Source: Flavobacteriales bacterium
Lineage (GTDB): Bacteria; Bacteroidota; Bacteroidia; Flavobacteriales; Flavobacteriaceae
NCBI GenBank assembly: GCA_002747735.1
Contig: PDQE01000030.1
Span: 1-20,015, forward strand
Length of the DNA: 20,015 nt
Direction: 5' to 3'
A program made the translations under genes and the position numbers. The notes under the pieces were generated by a model. The model searched no databases, was not told the DNA's origin, and saw nothing but the letters and a program-made list of their open reading frames with translations. This document shows positions 1 through 8,798 of the stretch, one piece after another (position 1 is the first letter of the stretch; each line of letters starts with the position of its first letter).

Positions 1-21
1 ACGGCTCTTACTTCTATAATT

Positions 22-1167
22 ATGCTCAACAAACGCCTTCTCATAAAAAACTTACTCGCTTCTAATGACGAGAACAGCTTTTATGACAAAAAAGCCCAAC
101 TCAATTTAGACAGTAGAGAAGGAAAGGCGAAATTTTTAAAGCATATCTGTGCATTGGCCAATTCTAATCTTAGCAACAATTCTTTTATTATAATTGGTGT
201 AGAAGACGAAACCGATAAAATAAAAGGGGTAGATTTCTTTGATGACAGTAAAATTCAGAATTTAATAAATGCTTTTTTAGAACATCCGCCACTAGTACTT
301 TATGAAAACGTTCCTTTTCCAAAATTGCCCCGATACAAAGTTGTGGGTTTGGTTACCATAAAATCATCCGGCAAAGCTACATTTTTAAAAAAAGGCATTT
401 GGAAATACAAAAAGAACACACTTTTTGTAAGGCAGGGCAGTAATTCTATTCAAACAGAGAAAATAAGCAATCAGACCAATAATACTGCCGTGGTGGACAG
501 GATAGAAAAGAATGCAGCCAACAATATAAAACTGGTCTTAGACGGAGTAATGGAATTTATGAACAAACACAGCAAAGAGTTAAACCCGCAATACATTGTA
601 TTTAAAGAGCAGTTTATATTATGCTGGGCAGGATTAAAGAAAAAAGCAGGGGATACTACTATGTATTCCAGAGTGGATATAGAACTCATTAATGAACAGG
701 TAAAACTGTTTTATTCCACTTTAGACGAAGTTACAATTAACTTTAATACCAGTGCTTTTATCATTACGGAATATGTCCATCTGGGTATTGAGAAAAAAAG
801 GATAAACCAAAGAGCTTATCCGTTAGAAAAAACGGTCATAAATTTTAAAAACAATGGTCAATACGATATTGTTACCGAATTGTTATTTGACCCGCCGCAG
901 TTTGACAAGGCGGTTTTAAAACATATCTTTAACAGCAATAATGCTGTGTTAAAAAAGTTGGAAAAAGGTGTTTCACTCAACAAAACAGATTATGAAATTT
1001 TAGTAGAGCTGCCCAAAACTTATCTTATTTGTTCGTTAAACGGATTTATTGATGCCCAGCAAAAACTGCAAACCGCCAAGCCACTCCTAAAAAACTTAAC
1101 CGATAAAACACCATATATTCACTTAAAGGAAACTTTAAGGTTATTGAGAAAAATAAAATACAACTAA
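22..1167 (+). CDS. AlbA_2 (Schlafen-type) domain protein, putative ATP/nucleic-acid binding
   Basis: This 381-residue protein resembles a group widespread in Flavobacteriia that is usually annotated as 'ATP-binding protein'. Its N-terminal part (about residues 15-145) matches the AlbA_2/Schlafen-type domain. Visible hallmarks are an early acidic/Phe stretch (ENSFYDKK), a helix with ALANS, a strand reading FIIIGVEDE followed by GVDFFDD, and later a GLVTIKSSGK strand. The remaining 230 or so residues are a Bacteroidetes-specific extension with no catalytic motif I recognise. There is no signal peptide or membrane segment, so it is probably cytoplasmic. The ATG at 22 gives the N-terminus usual for the group (MLNKRLLIKNLLA), so the gene is probably complete although only 21 bases precede it. 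It ends 10 bases before the convergent cytochrome gene. The exact function is unknown; nucleic-acid or nucleotide binding is inferred from the domain. Confidence 0.82.
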   Translation: MLNKRLLIKNLLASNDENSFYDKKAQLNLDSREGKAKFLKHICALANSNLSNNSFIIIGVEDETDKIKGVDFFDDSKIQNLINAFLEHPPLVLYENVPFPKLPRYKVVGLVTIKSSGKATFLKKGIWKYKKNTLFVRQGSNSIQTEKISNQTNNTAVVDRIEKNAANNIKLVLDGVMEFMNKHSKELNPQYIVFKEQFILCWAGLKKKAGDTTMYSRVDIELINEQVKLFYSTLDEVTINFNTSAFIITEYVHLGIEKKRINQRAYPLEKTVINFKNNGQYDIVTELLFDPPQFDKAVLKHIFNSNNAVLKKLEKGVSLNKTDYEILVELPKTYLICSLNGFIDAQQKLQTAKPLLKNLTDKTPYIHLKETLRLLRKIKYN

Positions 1168-1177
1168 GTAAATACTT

Positions 1178-1573
1178 TTACAACGTGCGTACATAATTCA
1201 CAATATCCCACCGTTGCTCTTCAGTAAGAATAGGTCCCCATTTTATCATATCATTTCTACCGTTAGATATTTTCCAAAATATTTCCCCATCAGTCTGGCT
1301 TTGTACCATATCAGAAGTAAGGTTTTGAGGTTTTGGCGTAAGGGCTTTTCCGCCAATGCCATCTCCTTTGCCCTTAGGACCATGGCAAATCATACAGCGG
1401 GTTTTAAACAATTTGGCTCCTCTTTCCGCAGATAAGCTCTTTTGAGCAGCCGTAACCGGATTTTTTATTTTTTTAGCCCCCTCAGGAGCTATCCATCGGT
1501 CTTCTTGAATTTTAAAACTCATAAAAAGTATTAAAACAAAACTTCCGATTATATATAGTAATTTTTTATCCAT
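1178..1573 (-). CDS. Membrane-anchored single-haem cytochrome c
   Basis: The protein has 131 residues. An N-terminal hydrophobic segment (about residues 5-20) has no obvious cleavage site and is probably a membrane anchor or uncleaved signal facing the periplasm. The haem-binding motif CMICH lies at residues 60-64 (Cys60, Cys63, axial His64), and Met109 in the RNDM segment is the likely distal ligand. The C-terminal helix EQRWDIVNYVRTL is typical of class I cytochromes c (cytochrome_CBB3 / cytochrome c-like families). Its role would be electron transfer on the outer face of the cytoplasmic membrane; the partner cannot be told from the neighbours. The ATG at 1573 is the only sensible start. 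The upstream 140 bases separate it from the divergent broken dehydrogenase gene, and I saw no clear TAnnTTTG promoter box on the minus strand there. Confidence 0.9.
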   Translation of the reverse strand: MDKKLLYIIGSFVLILFMSFKIQEDRWIAPEGAKKIKNPVTAAQKSLSAERGAKLFKTRCMICHGPKGKGDGIGGKALTPKPQNLTSDMVQSQTDGEIFWKISNGRNDMIKWGPILTEEQRWDIVNYVRTL

Positions 1574-1713
1574 ATCTTTAAACTTTAAATAATATTGCTT
1601 ATCATCGACAATATTTAGTCAAAATCTATACCGAAAATTAAAAGGCTTAAAATGAAATACTTATCACATGCTTAAGCCTTATTGTAAGAGTAAATGTAAT
1701 AAAACTATTCTAA

Positions 1714-2405
1714 ATGGAAACAAAAACGGCATTAATCACAGGAGCTACCAGCGGTATTGGTACAGCCACCGCCCAGCACTTAAAAAAGAGTTGGAACCAA
1801 AGGTGAAAACATGTGCTTTACAGTTTGATATAGGCGATAAAAAAGCTGTTTTTGAGGCAATTAATAGTATTCCAAAGGAGTTTCAGCCTATTCATTATTT
1901 AATTAATAATGCGGGTAATGCTCATGGTTTAGACCCCATACAAGATGGTGATATTACTGATTGGAATGCTATGATAGATAGTAATATTAAAGGCTTGCTC
2001 TATGTAAGCAAAGCCGTAATGCCTCAAATGAAAGCTCAAAAAGCGGGACATATCATCAATATTGGTTCTTTAGCAGGTAGGGAGGTGTATCCTAAAGGTA
2101 ATGTGTACTGTGCCACTAAACACGCCGTAGCCGCTATAACCGAAGGCATGCGAATAGACCTAAATCCGCTTGGTATAAAGGTAAGTTCCGTAAATCCCGG
2201 TTTAGTAAAAACAGAATTTTCTAAAGTTCGGTTTAAAGGCAATGCTATAGCCGATGATGTTTATAAAGGCTTTGATGCCTTGCAGGCAAAAGACATTGCA
2301 GAAATTATATATTTTACCATCAACAGGCCGGCACATGTAAACCTCGCTGATATTTTAATACTACCCACCGCTCAGGCCAATAGCGTTACGGTACATAGGA
2401 AATAA
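1714..2405 (+). pseudogene. Short-chain dehydrogenase (YdfG-like) broken by an internal deletion with frameshift
   Basis: From the ATG at 1714 the reading frame starts METKTALITGATSGIGTATAQHL, a textbook SDR N-terminus with the TGxxxGxG cofactor motif, but it stops at the TGA at 1804. In a different frame, from about 1779 to the TAA at 2403-2405, the rest of the enzyme is intact: NNAG, the Ser of IGSLAG, and the catalytic Tyr-x-x-x-Lys (YCATK, codons from 2106). The C-terminus matches cytosolic NADP-dependent serine/3-hydroxy-acid dehydrogenases of the YdfG type. The junction lies within 1771-1790, where TAQH would run directly into LKKELEPK. Compared with intact relatives, roughly 18 codons plus one base are missing. 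These are the second Rossmann strand and the basic residues that select NADP. The longer open frame starting at 1668 begins with residues unrelated to the family and is not the true start. It is a probable pseudogene unless the deletion is an assembly fault. Confidence 0.8.
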
Positions 2406-2489
2406 TGAATAACTTATACTGGAGAAAAAACTACAAATCAAAAATTATAATGGCATCATCCACTATATAATTCAGGCTAAATTTTAGGG

Positions 2490-3698
2490 TTACCGCTTAG
2501 CTATCCAAGGCTCCGGATTTTGAAATTGGGTTTCTTTGTACAAGCTAAATACCAATACTGTTTTTCCGGTTACGGCATCTGTATGAATGGTACCTATTTC
2601 TTGTTTGGTATTCACATGGCTGCCAACCTTTACTGTTACGTTGTCTAAGTTTTGATAAGTAGAGATATAATTTCCGTGTTGAATTAATACCATTTTTTTT
2701 CTGCCGGTAAGTAGTTGAATGGAAAGTACCTTGCCTTTAAAAACGGCACGGGCTTTTGCTCCTTTTTCCGTAGCTACTTGAATACCACTGCTTTGTATAG
2801 TAATATTGGGTAGTGTAGGATGTTTTTGCTTACCAAACTTTCTAATCACCACACCTCTTTTTGTAGGCCATGGGAGTTTTCCTTTATTGGCAATGAAATT
2901 AGACTCTAACACCTTAGCTTCCGGTGTTAAACTAAAACTGGATTTTCTTTTTACATTTGCAGCTTTATTGGATTTGGCTATAGCCGCTTTTATCAACCGT
3001 TCTATCTCCCTATCTAATTTTCGCTCTTCCTTTTGTTTGGCATTAATCTCCGCTATATATTTTTTTTCTTTAATTCTCACTTTTTTTACCAAACCCAATT
3101 GGGTGTTCTTTTCCCTGCTTACACTGTCTTTTTGTCTTTCGTACAAAGCAAGAAGCAGCCTTTTCTCATCTTCCCTTGCACGTAGCGAATCCGTGAGACT
3201 GGCTAGTAATTTTTTGGTTTTTATAATTTCTTCGCCTTGTCTTTTTTTGTATTCAGCATATTGTTGCATATACTGATAGCGTTTATAAGCCTGTGTAAAA
3301 CTTCCCGAAGACAATAAAAAGAGAAGCCTGCTTTGCTTGGTTTTATTTTTATAACTCTGCACTACCATCTCTGCATACTGCTTTCTTAGGGTACTGAGTT
3401 CTTTTTCTAATCCGGATATTTGTTTTTCGTTTTTGTTTATTTCTAAAGAAAGCGTATTGGCCTCTTTATTTATAGTAGTAATTAAATTAGAGCGTACGTT
3501 TATTATTTTATTCAGGTCGTTTAGTTCAGATAATAAAGTCTCGGCTTCTTTTTTTGATTTAAAAAGTAGTTGCTGTGTTTCCTTTATCTCTTGCTGTAGT
3601 TTTTCACGTTTGGCTTCCAATTCTTTTTTAGATTGTGCCGAAATAGATAAAACAGTGGATAAAAACAGTAATAAAATTAAACATCTTGGTCGCTCCAT
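2490..3698 (-). CDS. EnvC-like murein hydrolase activator (coiled coil plus degenerate LytM/M23 domain)
   Basis: The protein has 402 residues: a signal peptide (about 1-21, ending SISAQ), two long charged coiled-coil stretches (about 23-120 and 145-248), and a C-terminal LytM/peptidase M23 fold (about 275-395). The metal-binding residues of active M23 enzymes are absent. The usual HxGxD motif reads SSGIQV (304-308 region), the YAHL position reads STYQNL (346-351), and the terminal HLHFE motif reads VLVFSL (381-386). This is the pattern of EnvC/NlpD-type activators, which switch on cell-wall amidases during division rather than cutting peptidoglycan themselves. The protein should act in the periplasm. 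It is the last gene of a leftward run and lies 114 bases after the DUF4292 gene. A TAGTTTTG promoter-like box on the minus strand (3704-3711) lies only five bases from the ATG. Confidence 0.88.
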   Translation of the reverse strand: MERPRCLILLLFLSTVLSISAQSKKELEAKREKLQQEIKETQQLLFKSKKEAETLLSELNDLNKIINVRSNLITTINKEANTLSLEINKNEKQISGLEKELSTLRKQYAEMVVQSYKNKTKQSRLLFLLSSGSFTQAYKRYQYMQQYAEYKKRQGEEIIKTKKLLASLTDSLRAREDEKRLLLALYERQKDSVSREKNTQLGLVKKVRIKEKKYIAEINAKQKEERKLDREIERLIKAAIAKSNKAANVKRKSSFSLTPEAKVLESNFIANKGKLPWPTKRGVVIRKFGKQKHPTLPNITIQSSGIQVATEKGAKARAVFKGKVLSIQLLTGRKKMVLIQHGNYISTYQNLDNVTVKVGSHVNTKQEIGTIHTDAVTGKTVLVFSLYKETQFQNPEPWIAKR

Positions 3699-3812
3699 GA
3701 TTACAAAACTATCACTTATTTAAGTTAGCTTTACAGTATTGCAAAAAAAGTTTTTAAAAAGTTATATTAAATGGATTAATAAGTTTTCATTTTATTTTTT
3801 GCCTCCTTGGTA

Positions 3813-4586
3813 TTACTTTAATTCCACCCGGTCGTAATTTTTAGGGATTTTAAAAGGAAAACTCAGTTTTTTGTCAAACTCTACACTCTTATAATCCACG
3901 TCTATTTTAGTAACATATTTGTTGTCATTTGCAATAATAGCAATAATTTTAGGGAAAATTTGATTGTCAATAGATTGATAATCATTGTAATTTATCACTA
4001 ATGACTTCCGGTCTGCTTTCTCTGTAATCTGCTGACTGTTTACTTTAAAGTTTACGGGATTTATATAGAACAGAATAGCGTATAAGGGATGTGGATTTAC
4101 CGGTGTGAGCAAGTAGTTTTTATTGACTGTCTGGACGTCAAATTTTTCTTTTTTTAAATCATAAAGGGCCTCGCCTACCAATAAATTTTGAACTTTTTTA
4201 AAATCCAAATCGGCTCCCAACCAACGGCTCAAATCTGTAAAGCTACCGGTAAAATAAGTACGGTTTATTTTTTCATAGAAACTTATCTCCTCCGGTGTTA
4301 TCAAAATTTTTGCTACCTGAAAACCCAGTTTAGACACACTCACCCAGATAGCCTTGTCTTTTTCTAACCTTAATGACGCAGACACATTGGGCAAAGAGTT
4401 TTTACCACTGTATTTTAACCTTAATTTTGCATTAATGGTATTTTTATCAAATTGGTTAGTCTGATAGTTTCTTATTACTTTTTTAGCAGTCAAATCCATA
4501 TCGTTGGCACTTCCGGCAACTTTTTTTGCCTTACATGCCATAACGGTTAAAAACAATATTGATATATAGGCTATTTTATGTTTCAC
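3813..4586 (-). CDS. DUF4292 lipoprotein
   Basis: The protein has 257 residues. Its N-terminal signal ends in a lipobox LTVMAC with Cys18 as the lipidated residue. The rest is a beta-rich region matching the Bacteroidetes family DUF4292, with alternating hydrophobic strands such as AKLRLKYSG, SLRLEKDKAIWVSVSKLGFQVAKILITP (in part) and a late FPFKIPKNYDRVEL. It resembles the LolA/LolB-like lipid-carrier folds; that functional link is inference only. The start is GTG, not ATG: position 4587 alone separates the upstream stop codon (4588-4590) from the GTG at 4584-4586, so translation is probably coupled to the TPR gene. Its constant company in flavobacteria (nucleotidyltransferase, TPR protein, EnvC-like protein) points to an outer-membrane or envelope role. 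Confidence 0.85.
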   Translation of the reverse strand: MKHKIAYISILFLTVMACKAKKVAGSANDMDLTAKKVIRNYQTNQFDKNTINAKLRLKYSGKNSLPNVSASLRLEKDKAIWVSVSKLGFQVAKILITPEEISFYEKINRTYFTGSFTDLSRWLGADLDFKKVQNLLVGEALYDLKKEKFDVQTVNKNYLLTPVNPHPLYAILFYINPVNFKVNSQQITEKADRKSLVINYNDYQSIDNQIFPKIIAIIANDNKYVTKIDVDYKSVEFDKKLSFPFKIPKNYDRVELK

Positions 4587-4587
4587 C

Positions 4588-5580
4588 TTAGAGTTTTTTT
4601 CTTATATTTTTTGCTTTGTTTAGATATTCAGTGGCTACTACATTGTTAGATGTACCTTTATGGCTAAGGCTAAGTTGATCATAAAATTCGGCTTCCATAG
4701 TTGTGTTATCTATAAGGTATGCTAACCCTTCTTCCAAAACAGGTATAGCATCTTTGTATTGTTTTGTATTGTTTAAGGCTGTGCCACTCATAAGATATAC
4801 CAAAGGTTGTGCCGGAAATAATTCTATCCCGCTTTTACTGTATTTATCAAGATCTAAAAATTCCTTTTTATTCAAAAGTTCCGCCAGTAGAGATTTTAAA
4901 CTCTCAAAAGATTTTTCGCTTTCAAAGGCTTGTTTTAGTTGCCTAATGGTAAAATCTTCGTATTTGCCGCCTTCTGCTATGTGTTCTTTTACGGGTTGTG
5001 AAATTTTCCCCTGCAGAATAGTTTCTTTAAAAGGCATTAAAGTATCAGTAAGCAGTCCTTTTTCATCCAGTTCACGTAGTAATGTCCTTGCCTCATCTAC
5101 TTCATTATTTTTAATATACAACAAGACCAAGTCTATTTTTTCATCAATATTTTGGGCAGCCAGTTGTTTTTGAATATCTAATGCTGCTTTAAAATTTTGT
5201 TGTTTGTTATAAATATTTTTAAGCAAGGATAGAATTTCATAATTGTTGGGATCAATAAACAGAGCCTTTTTGGTAAATTCTTCGGCTTCTAAGAATTTTT
5301 CCATGGCAAAATAGTTTTTGCCAAATTCAAAATTAAGGGCTTTATCATTTGGATAGACTTTTTGGCAATTTTCTAATGCCACTATCGCTTTGTCATAATT
5401 TCCTATGGCTTTTTGTGCCAGAGCATCAAAAAAATACTGTTGAAAATCTAAGTTTTTTTGTTCTTTTTTTAGCAACTCGGTGTTTTTCTTTTCCATATAA
5501 TCAATAGAGTCTCCCTGAGCCGTACCTATTACTGAGATAAGCATGCCAAAAACAAAAAGATATATTTTCTTTGCAACCAT
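4588..5580 (-). CDS. Exported tetratricopeptide-repeat protein
   Basis: The protein has 330 residues with an N-terminal signal peptide (about 1-21, ending VIGTAQ). Tetratricopeptide repeats are visible at about 47-150, with repeating patterns such as AQKAIGNYDKAIVALENCQKVYP (in part), FGKNYFAMEKFLEAEEFTKKAL and a similar third unit. A second cluster lies near the C-terminus (about 255-325: GTALNNTKQYKDAIPVLEEGL). The middle is helical and less regular. No enzyme motif is present, so it is probably a periplasmic or outer-membrane-associated scaffold. It lies eight bases after the nucleotidyltransferase gene and one base before the DUF4292 lipoprotein gene. The three are almost certainly co-transcribed. 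The exact partner is unknown. Confidence 0.87.
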   Translation of the reverse strand: MVAKKIYLFVFGMLISVIGTAQGDSIDYMEKKNTELLKKEQKNLDFQQYFFDALAQKAIGNYDKAIVALENCQKVYPNDKALNFEFGKNYFAMEKFLEAEEFTKKALFIDPNNYEILSLLKNIYNKQQNFKAALDIQKQLAAQNIDEKIDLVLLYIKNNEVDEARTLLRELDEKGLLTDTLMPFKETILQGKISQPVKEHIAEGGKYEDFTIRQLKQAFESEKSFESLKSLLAELLNKKEFLDLDKYSKSGIELFPAQPLVYLMSGTALNNTKQYKDAIPVLEEGLAYLIDNTTMEAEFYDQLSLSHKGTSNNVVATEYLNKAKNIRKKL

Positions 5581-5588
5581 TAATTTAT

Positions 5589-6596
5589 CTAATTAAGTTG
5601 GGAAAAATCCCCAAGGCTTACACTGGAAAAATTCCCGTCAAAATTAACATTATTCCCTATCATTGCATTGTTTAGTTGAGCATTTTTAATTGTAGTATTG
5701 GTTTGAATTAAAGAATTTTTAATACTTGAATTTTCTACTACACTATTTGTGCCAATTGAAACATTTGGCCCTATTTTAGCATTTTTTAAGACTACGTTTT
5801 TACCTATATAACAAGGCGGAATAATCTCTGCATTTTCTCGCTGTACACTGTCCGACACCAGATTTTGACCATCTTTTTGGGCAAATTGCAATATTTTGCT
5901 GTTCGTTTCTACCGTTATTTCTTTGTTTCCACAGTCCATCCATTCTTTTACTTTGCCGGGAACAAATTGCATCCCTTTCTGCTTCATGTTTTCCAATGCA
6001 TTGGTAAGTTGATATTCACCATTTTCCGTAATATTATTATCTAGCAAATATTGGATTTCATCCCTAAGTATTTCTCCTTCTTTAAAGTAATAAATACCTA
6101 TTATAGCCAAATCTGAAACAAATTCTACCGGTTTTTCCACAAAATCTGTAATAATGCCTTCATTTACCTTTACTACACCGTAGGCCTGCGGATTTTCTAC
6201 TTGTTTTACCCAAATGGCTCCATCAACATTATTATCCAAGGTAAAATCGGCTTTAAAAAGTGTATCAGCAAAAGCCACTACACAAGGCCCGGACAAAGCA
6301 TCTTTGGCACAAGCAATAGCATGTGCGGTGCCTAATGCTTTGTGTTGAATACTCACTGTAGCTTTGGCTCCCAAACCGGTAGCAATAGCGTGTAATTTTT
6401 CTTCTGTATCCTGTGGAAAAGTAGGACCTATCACAAAAGCAATTTCATCAATTTCTTGTCTTAAAACGCCGGCTATGTCTTCAACAAGGCGTTGTACAAT
6501 GGGTTTTCCGGCGATTAAAGTAAGTGGCTTTGGTACAGTAAGGGTGTGTGGCCTTAATCTGGAACCTATTCCGGCCATGGGAACAATAATATTCAT
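5589..6596 (-). CDS. Sugar-phosphate nucleotidyltransferase with left-handed beta-helix C-terminus
   Basis: The protein has 335 residues. The N-terminal nucleotidyltransferase domain (about 1-235) carries the signature GIGSRLRPHT at residues 9-18 followed by PKPL (Lys23), and a metal-binding Asp111 in AFADTLF. Further motifs are NPQAYGVV, VEKP, the GEYQLTNAL segment and WMDCGNKE. The C-terminal part (about 255-335) shows hexapeptide-repeat spacing (IGKNVVLKNAKIGPNVSIG) typical of a left-handed beta helix. The enzyme should couple a sugar 1-phosphate with an NTP to make an activated nucleotide sugar for surface polysaccharides. It is close to glucose-1-phosphate thymidylyl/uridylyltransferases, but the exact sugar and nucleotide cannot be read from the sequence. 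The ATG at 6596 starts the strand MNIIVPMAG expected for the fold. It is first in a compact three- to four-gene unit. Confidence 0.88.
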   Translation of the reverse strand: MNIIVPMAGIGSRLRPHTLTVPKPLTLIAGKPIVQRLVEDIAGVLRQEIDEIAFVIGPTFPQDTEEKLHAIATGLGAKATVSIQHKALGTAHAIACAKDALSGPCVVAFADTLFKADFTLDNNVDGAIWVKQVENPQAYGVVKVNEGIITDFVEKPVEFVSDLAIIGIYYFKEGEILRDEIQYLLDNNITENGEYQLTNALENMKQKGMQFVPGKVKEWMDCGNKEITVETNSKILQFAQKDGQNLVSDSVQRENAEIIPPCYIGKNVVLKNAKIGPNVSIGTNSVVENSSIKNSLIQTNTTIKNAQLNNAMIGNNVNFDGNFSSVSLGDFSQLN

Positions 6597-6707
6597 AAAT
6601 ATAATTTTAGTCTAAGTTGCTGTTTATAAATTAATTAAGACATTAAAACAGGGCTTTATTAACTTAATTCCTGCCCGATTTTAGCCATATCGAGCTAGTT
6701 TAGGGGG

Positions 6708-8798
6708 CTACATTTTATGTTTTAAAAACGCAAATATAGGTAAATTAGTATGAGTTTCGACATATAAATTGTTTAGCTGAAAGGCACCGTCTTCAGCCGT
6801 ATAAGAAAATGGAACCCCCATATTTTTACAAGTCTTTTTCCATTGAGAAATATAGCCGGGATAATTTGACCCATCGGCCAGAATTTGCTTTGGCTTAAGC
6901 CGATGAATAACTCGCTCTAAATTTACTTTTGGAGAACTTGATAGTAACAGGATTTCCGGATTAAAACAGGACAGTTGATAAATAGCTGAACTGTCAATTA
7001 TATAAAGGGTTTTATCATTAAAAGTAAAAATGGGAAAATTAGAATCAGATTCATTGGCCAATTTGGTATTAGTACCTGTTATGTAATTATTTATATTGGT
7101 ATTTTTATCAGACTCCACGGAGGTACTGTTGTATAAAACACAAAGCTTTTTGCCTTGTTGATGGGTAATTAATGTACCGCTATACTCATTAAAAACAGTA
7201 ATTCTATTAATCTTTAACGATTGCACTTTTAAGTATAAAAAATGCAATTGAAATCCTATTATGAAGGCCAATCCCAAATAGAGGTATTTTATCTCTTTTT
7301 CTTTAAACCATCGGGCAATAGACAATATAATACTGTATAACAATACCATAGCCACAAAAGTGAAAAAGATGTTTTTTATGATAAAACTATCTTTATCCGC
7401 TATAGAGCTAATGATAAAATTCATGCTTTCTATAAGTTTTTGATAGGCCAAGGCTAAAAAATCAGGTAAGATTTCCAGCATAGCCATTATGATGAGAAAA
7501 ATACCGCTGATCAATATAAAGCCCATTATTGGGATGATGATTAAATTAGCAATAAAAAACAAGCCCGGAAATTGATGAAAATAATACAAAGTAAGCGGCA
7601 AAACACCTATTTGTGCGGCCACTGAAACCGTGAATAACTGCCAGAAATACCTCAGCGGCTTCCATTTAATATAAATAAGTTTTTCTAACATGGGCTGAAG
7701 CCAAACAATAAAAAATACGGCCAAATAACTCAATTGAAACCCAACTTCAAAAAGGTACTGTGGCCTGTACAGTAATAAAACGAATAAGGATACAGTCAAA
7801 GCCTGATATGTATTAAAACCACGCTGCCCAAAAACAGCAATGGCCACCGCCGTAAACATAGTTACTGCACGGACTACGGAAGCGGATAAACCTGCCAAAA
7901 AAGCAAATCCCCACATTACGAAAATTGTAATAACTAAACTCAATTTTTTGCCGTATGTAATGCTTTCCAAAGGTTTGAGCATAAATTTTATAAACAGTAA
8001 AATAATACCAATATGTAAGCCGGAAATAGCCAGAATATGTATTGCACCGGCATTCCTGTAGTTATTGGAAAGATCTTGTGAAATCTCATCCCGCTGCCCT
8101 AATAAAAGAGCTTTTATAACAGCAAGTTCATCTTTCTTAAACGGATACATTTCTAAACGTGTCCCAATTTGGTGTCTTATTTCATAAGCAAAACCACGAA
8201 CAGACGTAACTTTTCTGGAAAGCACTTTATGATTGTAACGGTTTAATTTTACGCTATGGTAAACCTGTTTATTTTCCAGAAATTTTTTGTAATCAAACTG
8301 ATAGGGGTTTTGTGGCTTTTTTATCTTTTGAAATGTTAAATGGGCAATGATTTCATGGTCAATTTTAAACGGTACTGATGCACTATCTTTTGGCTGATTT
8401 ACCAATAGCTTTCCTGTTGTTTTTTTTCCGTTACAACTAATTACTTCCGCAAAGTAATTGTAAGCATAATCCGTAGGTTTTAGAACTTCGTTAATTTTTA
8501 GGATTACTTCATTCTCCGAAACTTTAAAATTTTCATAAAAATCAGGCCTTAATTGCTGTTGATGAAAGGAATAAACACTTATTCCAATAATGAGAAAGCA
8601 ACACCATGTTGAAATTGTAAAAAATTGCTGATTAAAGTATCTTTTACGAAACACCATATAAGAAATTAGACTAAGTATAGTAGCAATTCCAATGAGTATA
8701 ACTACTGTAGTTATAGGCATCACAACATATTTGCCAATAACTATGCCTGTAATTAAAAAGAAAATCAGTTGAAAAGGAAGGTATTGGTTAATTTTCAC
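6708..8798 (-). CDS. comEC: ComEC/Rec2-family DNA-uptake membrane channel (short Bacteroidetes type)
   Basis: The protein has 696 residues. Two or three N-terminal membrane segments (about 8-75) are followed by a soluble DUF4131-type domain (about 85-200). The competence domain follows, with the signature HILAISGLHIG at residues 254-264 and several further membrane helices to about residue 520. The C-terminal 170 or so residues correspond to the metallo-beta-lactamase-like part of full ComEC, but the zinc-binding HxHxDH motif is absent, so that region is probably non-catalytic. The family forms the inner-membrane channel that takes up single-stranded DNA during natural transformation; whether this strain is competent is unknown. 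The start is GTG at 8796-8798, and the frame upstream is open only to a stop with no ATG. The first downstream Met lies inside the membrane segment. It reads away from the structured 8799-9249 intergenic region. Confidence 0.88.
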   Translation of the reverse strand: MKINQYLPFQLIFFLITGIVIGKYVVMPITTVVILIGIATILSLISYMVFRKRYFNQQFFTISTWCCFLIIGISVYSFHQQQLRPDFYENFKVSENEVILKINEVLKPTDYAYNYFAEVISCNGKKTTGKLLVNQPKDSASVPFKIDHEIIAHLTFQKIKKPQNPYQFDYKKFLENKQVYHSVKLNRYNHKVLSRKVTSVRGFAYEIRHQIGTRLEMYPFKKDELAVIKALLLGQRDEISQDLSNNYRNAGAIHILAISGLHIGIILLFIKFMLKPLESITYGKKLSLVITIFVMWGFAFLAGLSASVVRAVTMFTAVAIAVFGQRGFNTYQALTVSLFVLLLYRPQYLFEVGFQLSYLAVFFIVWLQPMLEKLIYIKWKPLRYFWQLFTVSVAAQIGVLPLTLYYFHQFPGLFFIANLIIIPIMGFILISGIFLIIMAMLEILPDFLALAYQKLIESMNFIISSIADKDSFIIKNIFFTFVAMVLLYSIILSIARWFKEKEIKYLYLGLAFIIGFQLHFLYLKVQSLKINRITVFNEYSGTLITHQQGKKLCVLYNSTSVESDKNTNINNYITGTNTKLANESDSNFPIFTFNDKTLYIIDSSAIYQLSCFNPEILLLSSSPKVNLERVIHRLKPKQILADGSNYPGYISQWKKTCKNMGVPFSYTAEDGAFQLNNLYVETHTNLPIFAFLKHKM

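Noticed and set aside
1668..1780. Open frame from ATG 1668 as the true N-terminus of the dehydrogenase.
   Set aside because: Its first residues match no SDR, while the correct N-terminus METKTALITGATSGIG starts at 1714 in another frame.
2806..3276. 156-codon open frame on the plus strand.
   Set aside because: It is antisense to the EnvC-like coding sequence. Its Phe/Leu/Ser-rich translation is the shadow of a Lys/Glu-rich coiled coil.
4703..5173. 156-codon open frame on the plus strand.
   Set aside because: It is antisense to the TPR protein gene and shows no recognisable protein features.
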